From Oscillospiraceae bacterium (lineage in GTDB: Bacteria > Bacillota > Clostridia > Oscillospirales > Oscillospiraceae): DNA of 64,000 nt. A program made the position numbers and the translations under genes. The stretch is taken from contig JAAWPV010000003.1 in assembly GCA_022800215.1 (NCBI GenBank), positions 1 to 64,000 of the forward strand, given 5' to 3'. The notes beneath the pieces are model-generated. The model searched no databases. It was not told where the DNA came from and worked only from the letters and a program-made list of their open reading frames with translations. Positions 44,986-53,928 of this stretch are shown in pieces (position 1 is the stretch's first letter; each line of letters begins with the position of its first letter).

Positions 44986-46116
44986 ATGAAACTGAAAAAG
45001 CGTCTGGGGGCCCTTCTGGCCGCCCTATGCCTGCTGTGCTCGCTGGTGCTGCCCCTTGCGTCGGGGGCTGCTCCCACCGTCTACCTGCTGGCTGTGGGCA
45101 ATAAGATGTTCGATCCCGCCGGGGGCGCTCTGCCCGTGTCAGTGGACGGGGTCATCTATATCCCCTACACCGTTTTTGACCGAAACACCACCGGCTGGGA
45201 TCTGGGCGTCTATTATGGCATTGATCAGAGCCGGGGACCTGTGCTGACCCTCTACTCCTCAGACAAGCGGCTGATCTTCACCGTCAATATGGGCATCTGC
45301 GAGGACCAGGACGGAAACTCCATGAGCTTCCGGGCCAGGATCCGGAACAACATCCCCTATGTCCCTGCTTCGGCGGTGTGCAGCTTCTTCGGACTCAACT
45401 ATTCCTTCCTGCCCACTTCCGACCGGGGCACCCTCATCCGTATCGCCGATGAGGCCGCCACCTCCTCCATGAGCGACAGCTTCTTCATGAGCGCCGCCCA
45501 GGGAGCCATGCTCTCCCGTTACAATGACATTGTTCAGAGTCAGGACCCCCAGCCGACCCCCTCTCCCAGCCCCAGTACTCCCCCGGTGGAGACTCCACCT
45601 CCCTCCGCCCCCCCCAGCGGCAGCGGCAAGGAGAAGGTGCGGCTCTACCTGGCGGTGGACGCTTCGGAGGCAAGCAGCGATCTGACTCTCCTCTTCCCCG
45701 CCGGAGTCAAGGCTCTGTTCCTCTTCACCCCCGACTCCCTCCCCACCCAGGCTAAGCTGGTGCGGAAGGCGGTTGCGGCAGGGCATTCGGTGGGGCTCCT
45801 GGTCAGCGGAACGGCGGAGGAAGCCTTGGCGCAGTTGGAACAGGGCAACGAGCTTCTCGCCCACATCGCCCGCGTAAAGACCCGCCTGGTCTCTGCCCCC
45901 GGCAGCCTCACCGCCGCCCTCTCCGCAGAGGGCTGGAGCTGCTGGCAGAGCAATGTGGCCGGGGACAATGCCGCCACCCTGCTGGCCAACCTGGACCTCC
46001 GGCGTACAGTAGGCCGGATCACCCTGCCCGCCTCCTCCTACACCATCAGTCGGGTGCTGAGCCGGGTGCGGGAGGATGGGTATGATATCAGGCAACCGTT
46101 AGAAACTGATATCTAA
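44986..46116 (+). CDS. exported protein with copper-amine-oxidase-N-like and deacetylase-like domains
   Basis: The 376-residue protein has a signal peptide (MKLKKRLGALLAALCLLCSL..., cleavage near ASGA). Residues 30-165 resemble the copper amine oxidase N-terminal-like (stalk) domain common in clostridial wall proteins (VDGVIYIPYTVFDRNTTGWDLGVYY, NIPYVPASAVCSFFGL). A Pro/Ser linker (about 190-215) leads to a C-terminal 160 residues resembling a polysaccharide-deacetylase fold without clear metal ligands. GGAGGG precedes the ATG. The stop is directly abutted by a repeat element. Confidence 0.75.
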   Translation: MKLKKRLGALLAALCLLCSLVLPLASGAAPTVYLLAVGNKMFDPAGGALPVSVDGVIYIPYTVFDRNTTGWDLGVYYGIDQSRGPVLTLYSSDKRLIFTVNMGICEDQDGNSMSFRARIRNNIPYVPASAVCSFFGLNYSFLPTSDRGTLIRIADEAATSSMSDSFFMSAAQGAMLSRYNDIVQSQDPQPTPSPSPSTPPVETPPPSAPPSGSGKEKVRLYLAVDASEASSDLTLLFPAGVKALFLFTPDSLPTQAKLVRKAVAAGHSVGLLVSGTAEEALAQLEQGNELLAHIARVKTRLVSAPGSLTAALSAEGWSCWQSNVAGDNAATLLANLDLRRTVGRITLPASSYTISRVLSRVREDGYDIRQPLETDI

Positions 46117-46253
46117 GAAGGGCGGAGAACAGGTCAGCGAGGGAGCTTGGACCGGAGCGAGGGCGAGCGTAGGGCCGCTATGTGGCCCAAGACCAGCCCG
46201 AGTCGTAGGGAAAGCGACCGAGTGCCCTGACCTGTTCGCAGCCTGACAGCCCC
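46117..46253 (+). repeat. structured 3'-end element, type II core with the common terminal stem (copy D)
   Basis: It begins on the base after the TAA stop: GAAGGGCGGA, stem GAACAGGTCAG (46127-46137) paired with CTGACCTGTTC (46227-46237), core with GCTTGGACCGGAGCGAGGGC and CCAGCCCGAGTCG, and right end GCAGCCTGACAGCCC. It separates the gene from its terminator at 46262, so it lies within the 3' untranslated region. Confidence 0.88.
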
Positions 46254-46261
46254 GCTTTTTC

Positions 46262-46290
46262 AGACGGCCGCTTGTGCGGCCGTCTTTTTT
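46262..46290 (+). terminator. intrinsic terminator
   Basis: AGACGGCCGC / GCGGCCGTCT stem with a TTGT loop and a TTTTTT tail, downstream of the repeat element. Confidence 0.9.
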
Positions 46291-46291
46291 A

Positions 46292-46320
46292 TAGACGAAG
46301 GCGGAAAAATCATGTATAAT
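46292..46320 (+). promoter_or_regulatory. promoter of tex
   Basis: A perfect TATAAT at 46315-46320 lies 17 bases after a weak -35 (TAGACG, 46292-46297) and 41 bases before the tex start. Confidence 0.6.
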
Positions 46321-46361
46321 AGGGAGGAACGGCCAAACCACCATCACAAAGGAGAGCATTT

Positions 46362-48515
46362 ATGGACAAGATCATTGCCATTCTGGCTGCCGAGCTGGGC
46401 CAGCCGCAGAATTATGTAAACAATGTGGTGACCTTGCTGGACGAAGGCAACACCATTCCCTTCATCGCCCGGTACCGGAAGGAAATGCACGGGGCCATGG
46501 ACGACACCGTCCTCCGGAACCTCAGTGACCGGCTGAACTACCTCCGGAATCTGGACAAGCGCCGGGAGGAAGTGAAGCGCTCCATTGAGGAGCAGGGCAA
46601 ACTGACAGAAGAGCTTTCCGCCGCCATCGACGCCGCCGCCACGTTGGCCGAGGTGGAAGACCTGTACCTGCCCTACAAGAAAAAGCGCCGGACCCGGGCC
46701 ACGGTGGCCAAGGAGAAGGGGCTAGAGCCTTTGGCCCTCCTCCTCTTCGCTCAGGAGCCTGACTGTCCCGAGCCCCTGACCGCCGCCGAGGATTATGTAA
46801 ACCCCGACCTGGAGGTCAACACCCCTGAAGACGCCCTCCAGGGGGCCAACGACATCATCGCCGAGATGGTCTCCGACGACGCCGAGGTGCGGAAGGTCCT
46901 GCGGGAGTATATGCTCCGCCACAGCGTCCTTTCCTCCCAGGCCACCAGGGAGGAGGACAGCGTCTACCGGCTCTACTACGACTTCAAGCAGCCGGTGGCA
47001 AAGCTCCAGGGCCACCAGATCCTGGCCATCAACCGGGGGGAGCGGGAAGAATGGCTGAAGGTGGACGTGCTCACTGACCGGGAACAGTCCCTGCCCCTGA
47101 TGAACAAGGTGGTAGTCCGGCTGGGAAGCCCGGCCACGGCCTTTGTCACCACCGCCAGTGAGGACGCCTACGACCGGCTCATCTACCCCTCTTTGGAGCG
47201 GGAGATCCGCAACACCCTCACCGAGAAGGCTGACGAGGGGGCCATCGGGCAATTTGCCCTCAATCTGAAACCCCTTCTCATGCAGCCTCCGGTGAAGGGC
47301 AAGGTGGCTATGGGGCTGGACCCGGGCTACCGCAACGGCTGCAAGGTGGCGGTGGTGGATGCCACGGGCAAGGTGCTGGACACCACGGTGGTCTACCCCA
47401 CCTTCGGGGAACGGCAGAAGCAGGAGGCCATCGCCGCACTCAGCAAGCTCATCAAGAAACACGCCGTGGAGGTCATCGCCATCGGCAACGGCACCGCCTC
47501 CAAAGAGACTGAGATCATGACCGCCGAGCTCCTCAAGGTCGTTGGGGGCGGGGTGAGCTACATGGTGGTGAGCGAGGCGGGGGCCTCGGTGTACTCCGCC
47601 TCCAAGCTGGCGGCGGAGGAGTTCCCCCAGTATGACGTAAACCTGAGAAGCGCCGTGTCCATCGCCCGGAGGCTCCAGGACCCTCTGGCCGAGCTTGTGA
47701 AGATCGACCCCAAGGCCATCGGGGTGGGCCAGTATCAGCACGATATGCCCCAGGCCCGGCTGGACGAGACCCTTTCGGGTGTGGTGGAGGACTGCGTCAA
47801 CGCGGTGGGGGCCGACCTCAACACCGCCTCCGCCCCCCTTCTCAGCCATGTGGCGGGGCTCAACGGCACCACCGCCAAGAACATCGTCAAGTACCGGGAG
47901 GAGAACGGGGCTTTCACCACCCGGAAGCAGCTTTTGAAGGTGCCCAAGCTGGGGCCCAAGGCCTTTGAGCAGTGCGCCGGCTTCCTGCGGGTGCCTGAGA
48001 GCAAGAACGTGCTGGACAACACCGGGGTCCACCCGGAGAGCTATGAGGCGGCCCAGGCTCTGCTGGAGAAGTGCGGCTACACCCTTCAGGACGTGAAGGC
48101 CGGGGAGATCGCCCTTTTGAGCTCCAAGGTGAAGCTCTACGGGGAGGAGAAGGCGGCCCAGGAGCTGGGGGTGGGCCTTCCCACCCTCCGGGACGTGGTG
48201 AAGGAGCTGATGAAGCCGGGCCGGGACCCCCGGGACGAGCTGCCCGCCCCGGTGCTGCGAAGCGACATTCTGGACATGAAGGACTTGAAGCCTGGTATGG
48301 AGCTTACCGGCACGGTGCGCAACGTCATCGACTTCGGGGCCTTTGTGGACATCGGGGTCCACCAGGACGGGCTGGTCCACATCTCCCAGATCAGCAATAA
48401 ATACATTAAGCACCCCAGCGAGGTTTTGTCCGTGGGGGATATCGTCACCGTGTGGGTCATCTCCGTGGACGAGGGGAAAAAGCGGATCAGTTTGACCATG
48501 AAGAAACCGAAATAA
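46362..48515 (+). CDS. tex: Tex-like transcription/RNA-binding protein
   Basis: The 717-residue protein has the Tex layout: N-terminal helical HTH region with IPFIARYRKE, a YqgF/RNase-H-like domain (VAMGLDPGYRNGCKVAVVD), helix-hairpin-helix repeats (LNGTTAKNIVKYREENGAF) and a C-terminal S1 domain (MELTGTVRNVIDFGAFVDIGV). Tex binds nucleic acid and affects transcription and translation accessory functions. AAAGGAGAGC precedes the ATG. It is transcribed alone; the 202 bases after it are GC-rich with small hairpins but no recognised element. Confidence 0.95.
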   Translation: MDKIIAILAAELGQPQNYVNNVVTLLDEGNTIPFIARYRKEMHGAMDDTVLRNLSDRLNYLRNLDKRREEVKRSIEEQGKLTEELSAAIDAAATLAEVEDLYLPYKKKRRTRATVAKEKGLEPLALLLFAQEPDCPEPLTAAEDYVNPDLEVNTPEDALQGANDIIAEMVSDDAEVRKVLREYMLRHSVLSSQATREEDSVYRLYYDFKQPVAKLQGHQILAINRGEREEWLKVDVLTDREQSLPLMNKVVVRLGSPATAFVTTASEDAYDRLIYPSLEREIRNTLTEKADEGAIGQFALNLKPLLMQPPVKGKVAMGLDPGYRNGCKVAVVDATGKVLDTTVVYPTFGERQKQEAIAALSKLIKKHAVEVIAIGNGTASKETEIMTAELLKVVGGGVSYMVVSEAGASVYSASKLAAEEFPQYDVNLRSAVSIARRLQDPLAELVKIDPKAIGVGQYQHDMPQARLDETLSGVVEDCVNAVGADLNTASAPLLSHVAGLNGTTAKNIVKYREENGAFTTRKQLLKVPKLGPKAFEQCAGFLRVPESKNVLDNTGVHPESYEAAQALLEKCGYTLQDVKAGEIALLSSKVKLYGEEKAAQELGVGLPTLRDVVKELMKPGRDPRDELPAPVLRSDILDMKDLKPGMELTGTVRNVIDFGAFVDIGVHQDGLVHISQISNKYIKHPSEVLSVGDIVTVWVISVDEGKKRISLTMKKPK

Positions 48516-48717
48516 TGCTTCATTTTTAAGGTGTTCTGAGCGGCCATCTTTCCGGGGGCACCGCTTTCAAGCGGTTTTATCCGCAAGGGGCACGCCCCAT
48601 CCGTAAGGCAGCAAAGCCGCCAACGGCTGGGCTGTGGCCCGGGGCGGGCAACCCAAAAGAGCTCTGGAATCGCAAAATCCAAACTTGCTGTTACAGCTGA
48701 CGTAAGGAGGTCATCCC

Positions 48718-49761
48718 ATGGAAGTGCCGAGACATCCCTGGCGGCGGTACTTTGCCCGGCTGTTAGATATCAGCCTCTATGGCCTCCCCTTTCTGGCCGT
48801 GGAACTGCTCTGGTTCCACATCCCCATCAAAACCTTTGACCGCTGGTGGTTCCAGCTATTGAACAGCTATTTGGCCTATGGGGTCATGCTTTTGGCGGAG
48901 CCTTTCCTGCTCCACTTCTGGGCCACCACCCCGGGCAAGGCGGTCTTCGGCATCACGGTCCGGGACGCCCAGGGGGAGAAGCTGTCCCTCCACTGGGCCC
49001 GGCGGCGGACCTTTGAGGTCTTTGCCTATGGCATGGGCTGCGGCGTTCCCTGGTACAGCCTCTGGAAGGAATACCAGGCCTTGAAGGCCGCCCGGGAGGG
49101 GGACCGGCTGGAGTGGGAGTTCGGCGCGGAGGGCAAACCAGAACGGCTGGAGGTCCCCAGCGGCCTGAGCTCCTGGCTGGCCTACGGCTTTTTGCAGTTG
49201 GCCACTCTGGCCCTCACGGTGGTGCTGGTCCTTCTGAGCCTGCTGCCGCCCCACCGGGGGGAGGGGCTTACCATGGCGGAGTTTGCGGACAATTACAACT
49301 TTTACGTCCGGCGGTTTTCCCGGGAGACCTACCTGATGGACAGCGGCGGCGGGCTCACGGACAACCCGGAGTTCCATGCCCGCGAATTGTGGAACGACCC
49401 CGACGGTGCCCTCCGCTGGTCCCCCATCTATGAGGGGGAGGAACTCACGGGCTACCGGTATGTGCTGGACACAGACACCGCCTACTACCGGCTCGATCCC
49501 GCCTACCAGTTTTATGGGACCTGGGCCTTCTTCGGCTCTCTGCCCGAAACGAGTTGCTTTGACCTCATCCCCTGGCAGTGGGAAGCTCTGCTGGAAGAGC
49601 AGGCGCTCAACTTCGACTTCAGCTACCGGGGACTTCGGCTCACCCGCAGGGCAGAGGCCCGGGGGTTTGGGGAAAGCTGGGACAATACCGCCGGCCTTCT
49701 GGTTGCCCCCCAGGGGGAGAAAGGGCACATCTACCTCGAATTTACCGTCACAAAAGAGTGA
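48718..49761 (+). CDS. RDD family membrane protein
   Basis: The 347-residue protein starts with an RDD domain: RRYFARLLDISLYG at the first span, then FWATTPGKAVFGITVRDAQG, with four membrane segments in residues 15-185. The C-terminal 150 residues are a predicted extracytoplasmic domain with no motif known to me. AAGGAGG precedes the ATG. RDD proteins are often transporters or scaffolds, but no substrate can be assigned. It stands between tex and a lipoprotein gene and may be co-transcribed with neither. Confidence 0.82.
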   Translation: MEVPRHPWRRYFARLLDISLYGLPFLAVELLWFHIPIKTFDRWWFQLLNSYLAYGVMLLAEPFLLHFWATTPGKAVFGITVRDAQGEKLSLHWARRRTFEVFAYGMGCGVPWYSLWKEYQALKAAREGDRLEWEFGAEGKPERLEVPSGLSSWLAYGFLQLATLALTVVLVLLSLLPPHRGEGLTMAEFADNYNFYVRRFSRETYLMDSGGGLTDNPEFHARELWNDPDGALRWSPIYEGEELTGYRYVLDTDTAYYRLDPAYQFYGTWAFFGSLPETSCFDLIPWQWEALLEEQALNFDFSYRGLRLTRRAEARGFGESWDNTAGLLVAPQGEKGHIYLEFTVTKE

Positions 49762-49935
49762 AAGAAAGTGGCCGGTATGGAAAAATACCACACCGCCGTA
49801 TCCACCCGGCGGGAGGAGGGAAATTTTCCCACCCCTTGAGGGCATTTTGTAACCAAATCGACATCAAATCTTTACCATTCTGTCACGATTTTTCAGGGGA
49901 ATTGGTGTATCATGGAGACAAAGGAGTGATGTCCC

Positions 49936-51204
49936 ATGAAACACCGATTCCCTTCTCTTTTTCTGGCCGGGGCTTTGGTCCTGGGCCTTGCCGCCTGTAC
50001 CCCCACCGGGGAGGCGGAAGTCACACCGCCGTCCTCCCAGGAGGTTTCCCTTCCTCCCGCCTCCCCCACACCGGGGCCCTTCGGCCCGGCCGGGCATTTC
50101 TCTGAGGCCGATTCCCTCCCGCTGGGCCGGTATACCCCCTGGCAGAAGGCCTACATGGACTTTCTTTCCCGGAACAACGAGGAGGAAAGCGCTCTGCGGC
50201 TGTGGGCGGAGAGCGCCACCAGCGCGGAGATCGACGCCCAGCCCGAGCGGTGGGAAAGTTACAATATGTGCAGTGAGCGCTACTGGCTCTATGACGTGAA
50301 CAAGGACGGCATCCCCGAGTTGTTCATCCAGTACGGCAACGGCGAGGCGGCCTATGAGACCACCTGCTACACCTACCGGGAGGAGGCGGTGAGCGAGGTA
50401 GTCTCCTTCCCCTCGGGCCATTCCACCCTCTGTACCTATCCCGGTGAAAACGGCTTCCTCCTGCTCTGGGCCCACATGGGCGCGGCCTATGCGGACAGGT
50501 ATGCCATAGAGGACGGGGAACTGGTCAATCAGGGACAGGTATACAGCGCCGGCCTGGACGCCGCCCAGATGGGCGACTCCCCCGAGCCGGAGGAGATTTG
50601 GGAGGGTTCCGAAGCCATCCCCTCCTACTACACCCGCGCCAACACCCGGAACCCCTTGAGCCCGGCCCTTTTGCTGCCCATCTGCGACTATGACCGCTCC
50701 CTTCAACAGGCCCCCTCCCTCACCGAGGAGGCCACGGTCCGGGACACCATCGGCAAAGTGCTGTGGGACGAAACGGCTTTCATCAGCGTCTCCGGGGATG
50801 GCTACTATGGCGGCGTTGGCACCGTCACCCTGGAGGAGTTTCTTCAGCCTGGGGCGGCCTATCCCTACAACGATACGGCGCTGGCAGTGCGGGAGCAGGC
50901 CTGGGCCGACGCCAATGGGGACGGTCAGACCGACTGTATCCTCCAGCTGGAGGACACGGAAGGAAACGGAAGCACCGCTCAATTTTATCTGGTGCTGAGC
51001 CTTCAGGAGGGGCAGGTCTACGGTTATTTCTTCGCCTACATGGAGGACGCGGCGGTGGACCCGGACGGGTCGGTGTACTTCCGGCTGTGGAACCAGTGGC
51101 ACCAGATGTCCTTCTACAAAGACCAGTGCTATATCGTCCCCTCCGCCGACCCGGTGGTGGGAGACGGGCTGGCGTGGGACCCCTTTTCCGGGGCCAAGAG
51201 CTGA
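49936..51204 (+). CDS. lipoprotein of unknown function
   Basis: The 422-residue protein has a lipoprotein signal peptide with lipobox LAAC (Cys21), then a Pro/Ser linker to about residue 55. Two acidic loops, YDVNKDGIPELFI (about 114-126) and ADANGDGQTDCIL (about 322-334), look like calcium-binding FG-GAP/dockerin-like loops. The protein should be anchored outside the membrane. ACAAAGGAGTG precedes the ATG. I do not recognise a family. Confidence 0.75.
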   Translation: MKHRFPSLFLAGALVLGLAACTPTGEAEVTPPSSQEVSLPPASPTPGPFGPAGHFSEADSLPLGRYTPWQKAYMDFLSRNNEEESALRLWAESATSAEIDAQPERWESYNMCSERYWLYDVNKDGIPELFIQYGNGEAAYETTCYTYREEAVSEVVSFPSGHSTLCTYPGENGFLLLWAHMGAAYADRYAIEDGELVNQGQVYSAGLDAAQMGDSPEPEEIWEGSEAIPSYYTRANTRNPLSPALLLPICDYDRSLQQAPSLTEEATVRDTIGKVLWDETAFISVSGDGYYGGVGTVTLEEFLQPGAAYPYNDTALAVREQAWADANGDGQTDCILQLEDTEGNGSTAQFYLVLSLQEGQVYGYFFAYMEDAAVDPDGSVYFRLWNQWHQMSFYKDQCYIVPSADPVVGDGLAWDPFSGAKS

Positions 51205-51330
51205 AACCCTTGCAAAATAGGGGGTGCAACTTAAAGTTGCGGAAAATTTTGTGAAATTCCCACCTGAGGTTGGTGGCTTTTTATCCCTCTCTACGGCAAA
51301 ATGGGGGACAGAAAAAGGAGGTACATACCT

Positions 51331-52242
51331 ATGAATCATTTTCCTCAAAATCTGTCCATCCTCCGCCGGCGGGCGGGGTACACTCAGGAATCTTTGGCCG
51401 AGGTGCTGGGGGTCTCCCGGCAGGCGGTATCCAAATGGGAGGGCGGTCAGGGCCTTCCCGAGGCGGCTACCTTATTGACGCTGGCCGACCTGCTGGGCTG
51501 CTCGTTGGATGCGCTCATGCGGGAGGAACTGACGGAGGAGGCCCTTCCCCAACAAGCCGAAACAGAGGAGGACCCGTATGTGCTGTGGGAGATTTTTTCC
51601 CAGCACATGACCCGCTTCGCCTTTACCATAGCGGCTGGGGTGGCCCTGATCCTGGGCGGGGTGGCCGTCACCACCGCTCTGGCGGGCTTCTTCGGGGACG
51701 ATAGCGGCCTTATCGCCGTACCCCTCCTGCTCTGCGTGGCGGCGGCGGTGTTTTTCTTCATCTACGGCGGGCTGGACCACGACAACTTCATGGAGGCCTA
51801 CCCGAATCCCCCATTCTGTCCCGACCCGGAGGAGGAAGGCCGGTTCCGGCAGGTCTTCCGCCTGGGCCTGGCCGCCGCGGTGTGCGGCATCCTGGTGGAC
51901 GTGGCTCTGCTGGTGGTGGCCGATACCTTCTTTGAAAAAAATGAGCGGGTCATGTGCTTTATCCTGGCGGCTTTTCTGGCCTTGCTGGCCCTGTGCATAG
52001 GGGCCATCGTCTATCTGGGTATCCAGTACGACACGTACGACAAGAAGGCGGACTTTCGGATTGACAAGCGCAGACGGGATCCTGATGTGGAGGGCGTCAT
52101 CATGCTTATCGCCACCGGGGTCTTCTTTCTGATGGGGTTTGTGTGGAATAAATGGCATCCAGGGTGGGTGGCCTTCCCCATCGGCGGGATCCTCTGCGCC
52201 ATCACAGGGGAAGTAAAGAAGGGCAGAGAGGACGACCGCTGA
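51331..52242 (+). CDS. XRE-family regulator with C-terminal membrane domain
   Basis: The 303-residue protein begins with a Cro/C1 helix-turn-helix (NLSILRRRAGYTQESLAEVLGVSRQAVSKWEGG, residues 8-40) linked to six predicted membrane spans from about residue 92 to the end. Such membrane-bound XRE proteins occur widely in clostridia and may sense the envelope. AAGGAGG lies 8 bases before the ATG at 51331; the longer frame to 51301 has no site. Target genes unknown. Confidence 0.85.
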   Translation: MNHFPQNLSILRRRAGYTQESLAEVLGVSRQAVSKWEGGQGLPEAATLLTLADLLGCSLDALMREELTEEALPQQAETEEDPYVLWEIFSQHMTRFAFTIAAGVALILGGVAVTTALAGFFGDDSGLIAVPLLLCVAAAVFFFIYGGLDHDNFMEAYPNPPFCPDPEEEGRFRQVFRLGLAAAVCGILVDVALLVVADTFFEKNERVMCFILAAFLALLALCIGAIVYLGIQYDTYDKKADFRIDKRRRDPDVEGVIMLIATGVFFLMGFVWNKWHPGWVAFPIGGILCAITGEVKKGREDDR

Positions 52243-52285
52243 GGGGTTGTTGAGCCGCGAACAGGGCAGGACGTTCGGCCGCCTT
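52243..52285 (-). repeat. remnant of a type I element right end
   Basis: The plus strand here, GGGGTTGTTGAGCCGCGAACAGGGCAGGACG..., aligns with the reverse complement of the element right end (GGGCTGTCAAGCTGCGAACAGGTCAGG). It directly follows the stop of the XRE gene. The rest of the element is missing or replaced by the hairpin that follows. Confidence 0.55.
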
Positions 52286-52286
52286 G

Positions 52287-52345
52287 AGGACAGCGGGACA
52301 GTTCTTCTGTCCTGACGGACAGCAAGAACCGTCCCCGCTGTCCTT
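52287..52345. repeat. long inverted repeat with GGGACGGTTCTT motif
   Basis: GGACAGCGGGACAGTTCTT (from about 52288) pairs imperfectly with CAAGAACCGTCCCCGCTGTCC ending near 52343, followed by TTTTTTA. It can act as terminator for the XRE gene. The GGGACGGTTCTT core is shared with the insertion ends at 20505 and 21171, so it may be a dispersed REP-like hairpin. Confidence 0.7.
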
Positions 52346-52347
52346 TT

Positions 52348-52998
52348 TTATCCCTCCAACCAATTCTTCAGCTCCATCAGGTCCGGGGCGATATGGACGT
52401 AGGGGAAGGCCTCGAAGGCCGGGGCCGGGGTGGTGCCGCAGAGAACGGCGCAGAAGTCCACCCCGGCGTTTTGGGCGGTGCCCGCGTCTATGGTGGTATC
52501 CCCGCAGTAGAGGACCCGGGACTTGTCCACCCCCAGGGCGGCGATGCCCTCGTTGAGCCCCTGGGGATGGGGCTTGGGCTCCTTCACCTGCTCGCCGCCC
52601 ACCACATAGTCAAAGAGCTCCAGCACGCCCTTGGCCCGGAGGGTCTCTTTGAGGATGGCAGAACGCTTGCTGCTCACCACCCCCAGCTTCACCCCATTCT
52701 CATGCAGAAAGCGGAGCAGGTCCTCCGCGCCGGGGAGCAGGACGGTGGTTTCGGCCTGGATGTGCTCCACATGGCTCACGAAAAGGCGGTAGAACTCCGC
52801 GCGCTTTACCGGGTCGGTCTCCCCGGTAAGGTCGGTGAAGGCGTCCTCCAACAGCCGGCCCACGGTGCCCCGAACCGTCTCCACCGCGGGGATGGGATAG
52901 CCCATCTGCTCAAAGCCGTAGCGGAAGCCCTCGTAGATGGAGGCGGTGGCGTCCCCCAGAGTGTAATCAAAGTCGAACAGCGCTGCCTGATACCGCAT
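52348..52998 (-). CDS. HAD-family hydrolase (phosphoglycolate-phosphatase-like)
   Basis: The 216-residue protein has HAD motif I LFDFDYTLGD (nucleophile Asp9), motif II VVSSKR, motif III Lys in KEPKPHPQGL, and motif IV YCGDTTIDAGTA. The helical cap between residues 15 and 85 places it in the subfamily I group with Gph and beta-phosphoglucomutase. Substrate is not predictable. AAAGGAGGG precedes the ATG. Confidence 0.9.
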   Translation of the reverse strand: MRYQAALFDFDYTLGDATASIYEGFRYGFEQMGYPIPAVETVRGTVGRLLEDAFTDLTGETDPVKRAEFYRLFVSHVEHIQAETTVLLPGAEDLLRFLHENGVKLGVVSSKRSAILKETLRAKGVLELFDYVVGGEQVKEPKPHPQGLNEGIAALGVDKSRVLYCGDTTIDAGTAQNAGVDFCAVLCGTTPAPAFEAFPYVHIAPDLMELKNWLEG

Positions 52999-53022
52999 GA
53001 AAAGCCCTCCTTTGTATTTTTC

Positions 53023-53379
53023 TCATTGTACTATGGGCCCCTTCCCATTGTCAACGGGCTTGTCTTCCTCCAGAAAGCGCTTGGCGCCGTAGCGCAGGCA
53101 CCGGCGGAGCCGGTACTCCCCCCGTTTGATGGTGCGGGAGACGGTGGATTTGTCCACCCCCAGGCGCTCTCCAATCTCGCTCATTTTCAGCCCCTCGCCA
53201 TAGTAAAGGAGCATATAATTGAGCTGCTTTTCGCTGATATCCTCGTGAAGGGCCCGCCAAAGGGCCAGCTTCACCCGGTCCATCTCCTGGGTGTTGGTGT
53301 TCTGCTCGGAAAGGACCCGGGCATAGTGGGCCATATCGGCGGCGTAAAGCTCGCCCCGTCTGTATCTGGTTCCCGGCAT
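53023..53379 (-). CDS. sigma-70 region 4-like DNA-binding protein
   Basis: The 118-residue protein has a C-terminal helix-turn-helix, LKMSEIGERLGVDKSTVSRTIKRGEYRLRR at about 67-97, resembling region 4 of small sigma factors and phage late-gene regulators. No region 2 is visible. The ATG at 53379 is 9 bases after TAGGAGG. It is the last of three small co-directional genes (from 53781) that sit beside tRNA genes, a context typical of phage or integrative-element remnants. Confidence 0.7.
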   Translation of the reverse strand: MPGTRYRRGELYAADMAHYARVLSEQNTNTQEMDRVKLALWRALHEDISEKQLNYMLLYYGEGLKMSEIGERLGVDKSTVSRTIKRGEYRLRRCLRYGAKRFLEEDKPVDNGKGPIVQ

Positions 53380-53398
53380 TTTTGTCATCCTCCTATGC

Positions 53399-53626
53399 TT
53401 ATACCCGGAAATGCTGGTTTCCCTGGTAACTTTTATCATAATAGCGCTCACAAAAGACGGCCACGTCCCGTGTGTCCCGGCGCATGGCGTCCAGGAGCCG
53501 CAGCCGCTCCTCCTTGGCGATCTGCTCCGCTTCGGTGCGGGCGGGTTTTTCCCGGACCAGCCGCATCCGGTGGCGGAGGGCGTCGGCCTCCCGGCGGTAG
53601 CTCACCGCCATCTCTGTCATGGTCAT
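53399..53626 (-). CDS. 75-residue coiled-coil-like protein
   Basis: The protein begins MTMTEMAVSYRREADALRHR and continues as an Arg/Glu-rich helix, ending in VFCERYYDKSYQGNQHFRV. No family recognised. AAAGGAG is 8 bases before the ATG at 53626, and the start overlaps the stop of the zinc-ribbon gene. It belongs to the small three-gene cassette upstream of the tRNA genes; similar small helical proteins accompany sigma-like regulators in clostridial prophages, which is inference. Confidence 0.6.
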   Translation of the reverse strand: MTMTEMAVSYRREADALRHRMRLVREKPARTEAEQIAKEERLRLLDAMRRDTRDVAVFCERYYDKSYQGNQHFRV

Positions 53627-53781
53627 TGTCTTCGCTCCTTTCTTTCCTCCGCCCGGCATTGGGGGCAGAGCAGCCCATCTTCCCGGTAGATCTCTCCCCC
53701 GCAGCAGCGGCACCAGGCCGTGGGCCAGGCCCGCTGGGGGTCCCGCAGGGGCAATTCGTATTTTGTCTTACATCCGTACAA
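53623..53781 (-). CDS. 52-residue zinc-ribbon protein
   Basis: A minus-strand frame from a TTG at 53781 carries two cysteine pairs, CRCCGGE and CPQCRAEE, separated by 14 residues, forming a likely zinc ribbon. AGGAGG lies 14 bases upstream, a wide spacing that lowers certainty of the start. Its TGA overlaps the ATG of the next gene. It is the first gene of the three-gene cassette. Confidence 0.55.
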   Translation of the reverse strand: MYGCKTKYELPLRDPQRAWPTAWCRCCGGEIYREDGLLCPQCRAEERKERRQ

Positions 53782-53847
53782 CTTTTTCTTGACAACCTCC
53801 TGTGTATCTGTTAAAATAATTTTTGCTGTTGGACAGCCGCTTGACGT

Positions 53848-53923
53848 GCTGGTTTAGCTCAGTTGGTAGAGCAGCTGATTTGTAATCAGCAGGTCGGGGG
53901 TTCAAGTCCGTCAACCAGCTCCA
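53848..53923 (+). tRNA. tRNA-Thr (anticodon TGT)
   Basis: The acceptor stem GCTGGTT / AACCAGC, D-arm, anticodon arm CTGAT-TTGTAATC-AG with TGT, and TTCAAGT T-loop are present and the CCA end is encoded (53921-53923). The T-stem has a G-G mismatch in its third pair (GGGGG against CCGTC), slightly unusual but compatible with function. Confidence 0.9.
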
Positions 53924-53928
53924 GCGTC

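Noticed and set aside
46722..48413. 563-codon minus-strand frame opposite tex
   Set aside because: Same type of shadow; tex is unambiguous on the plus strand.
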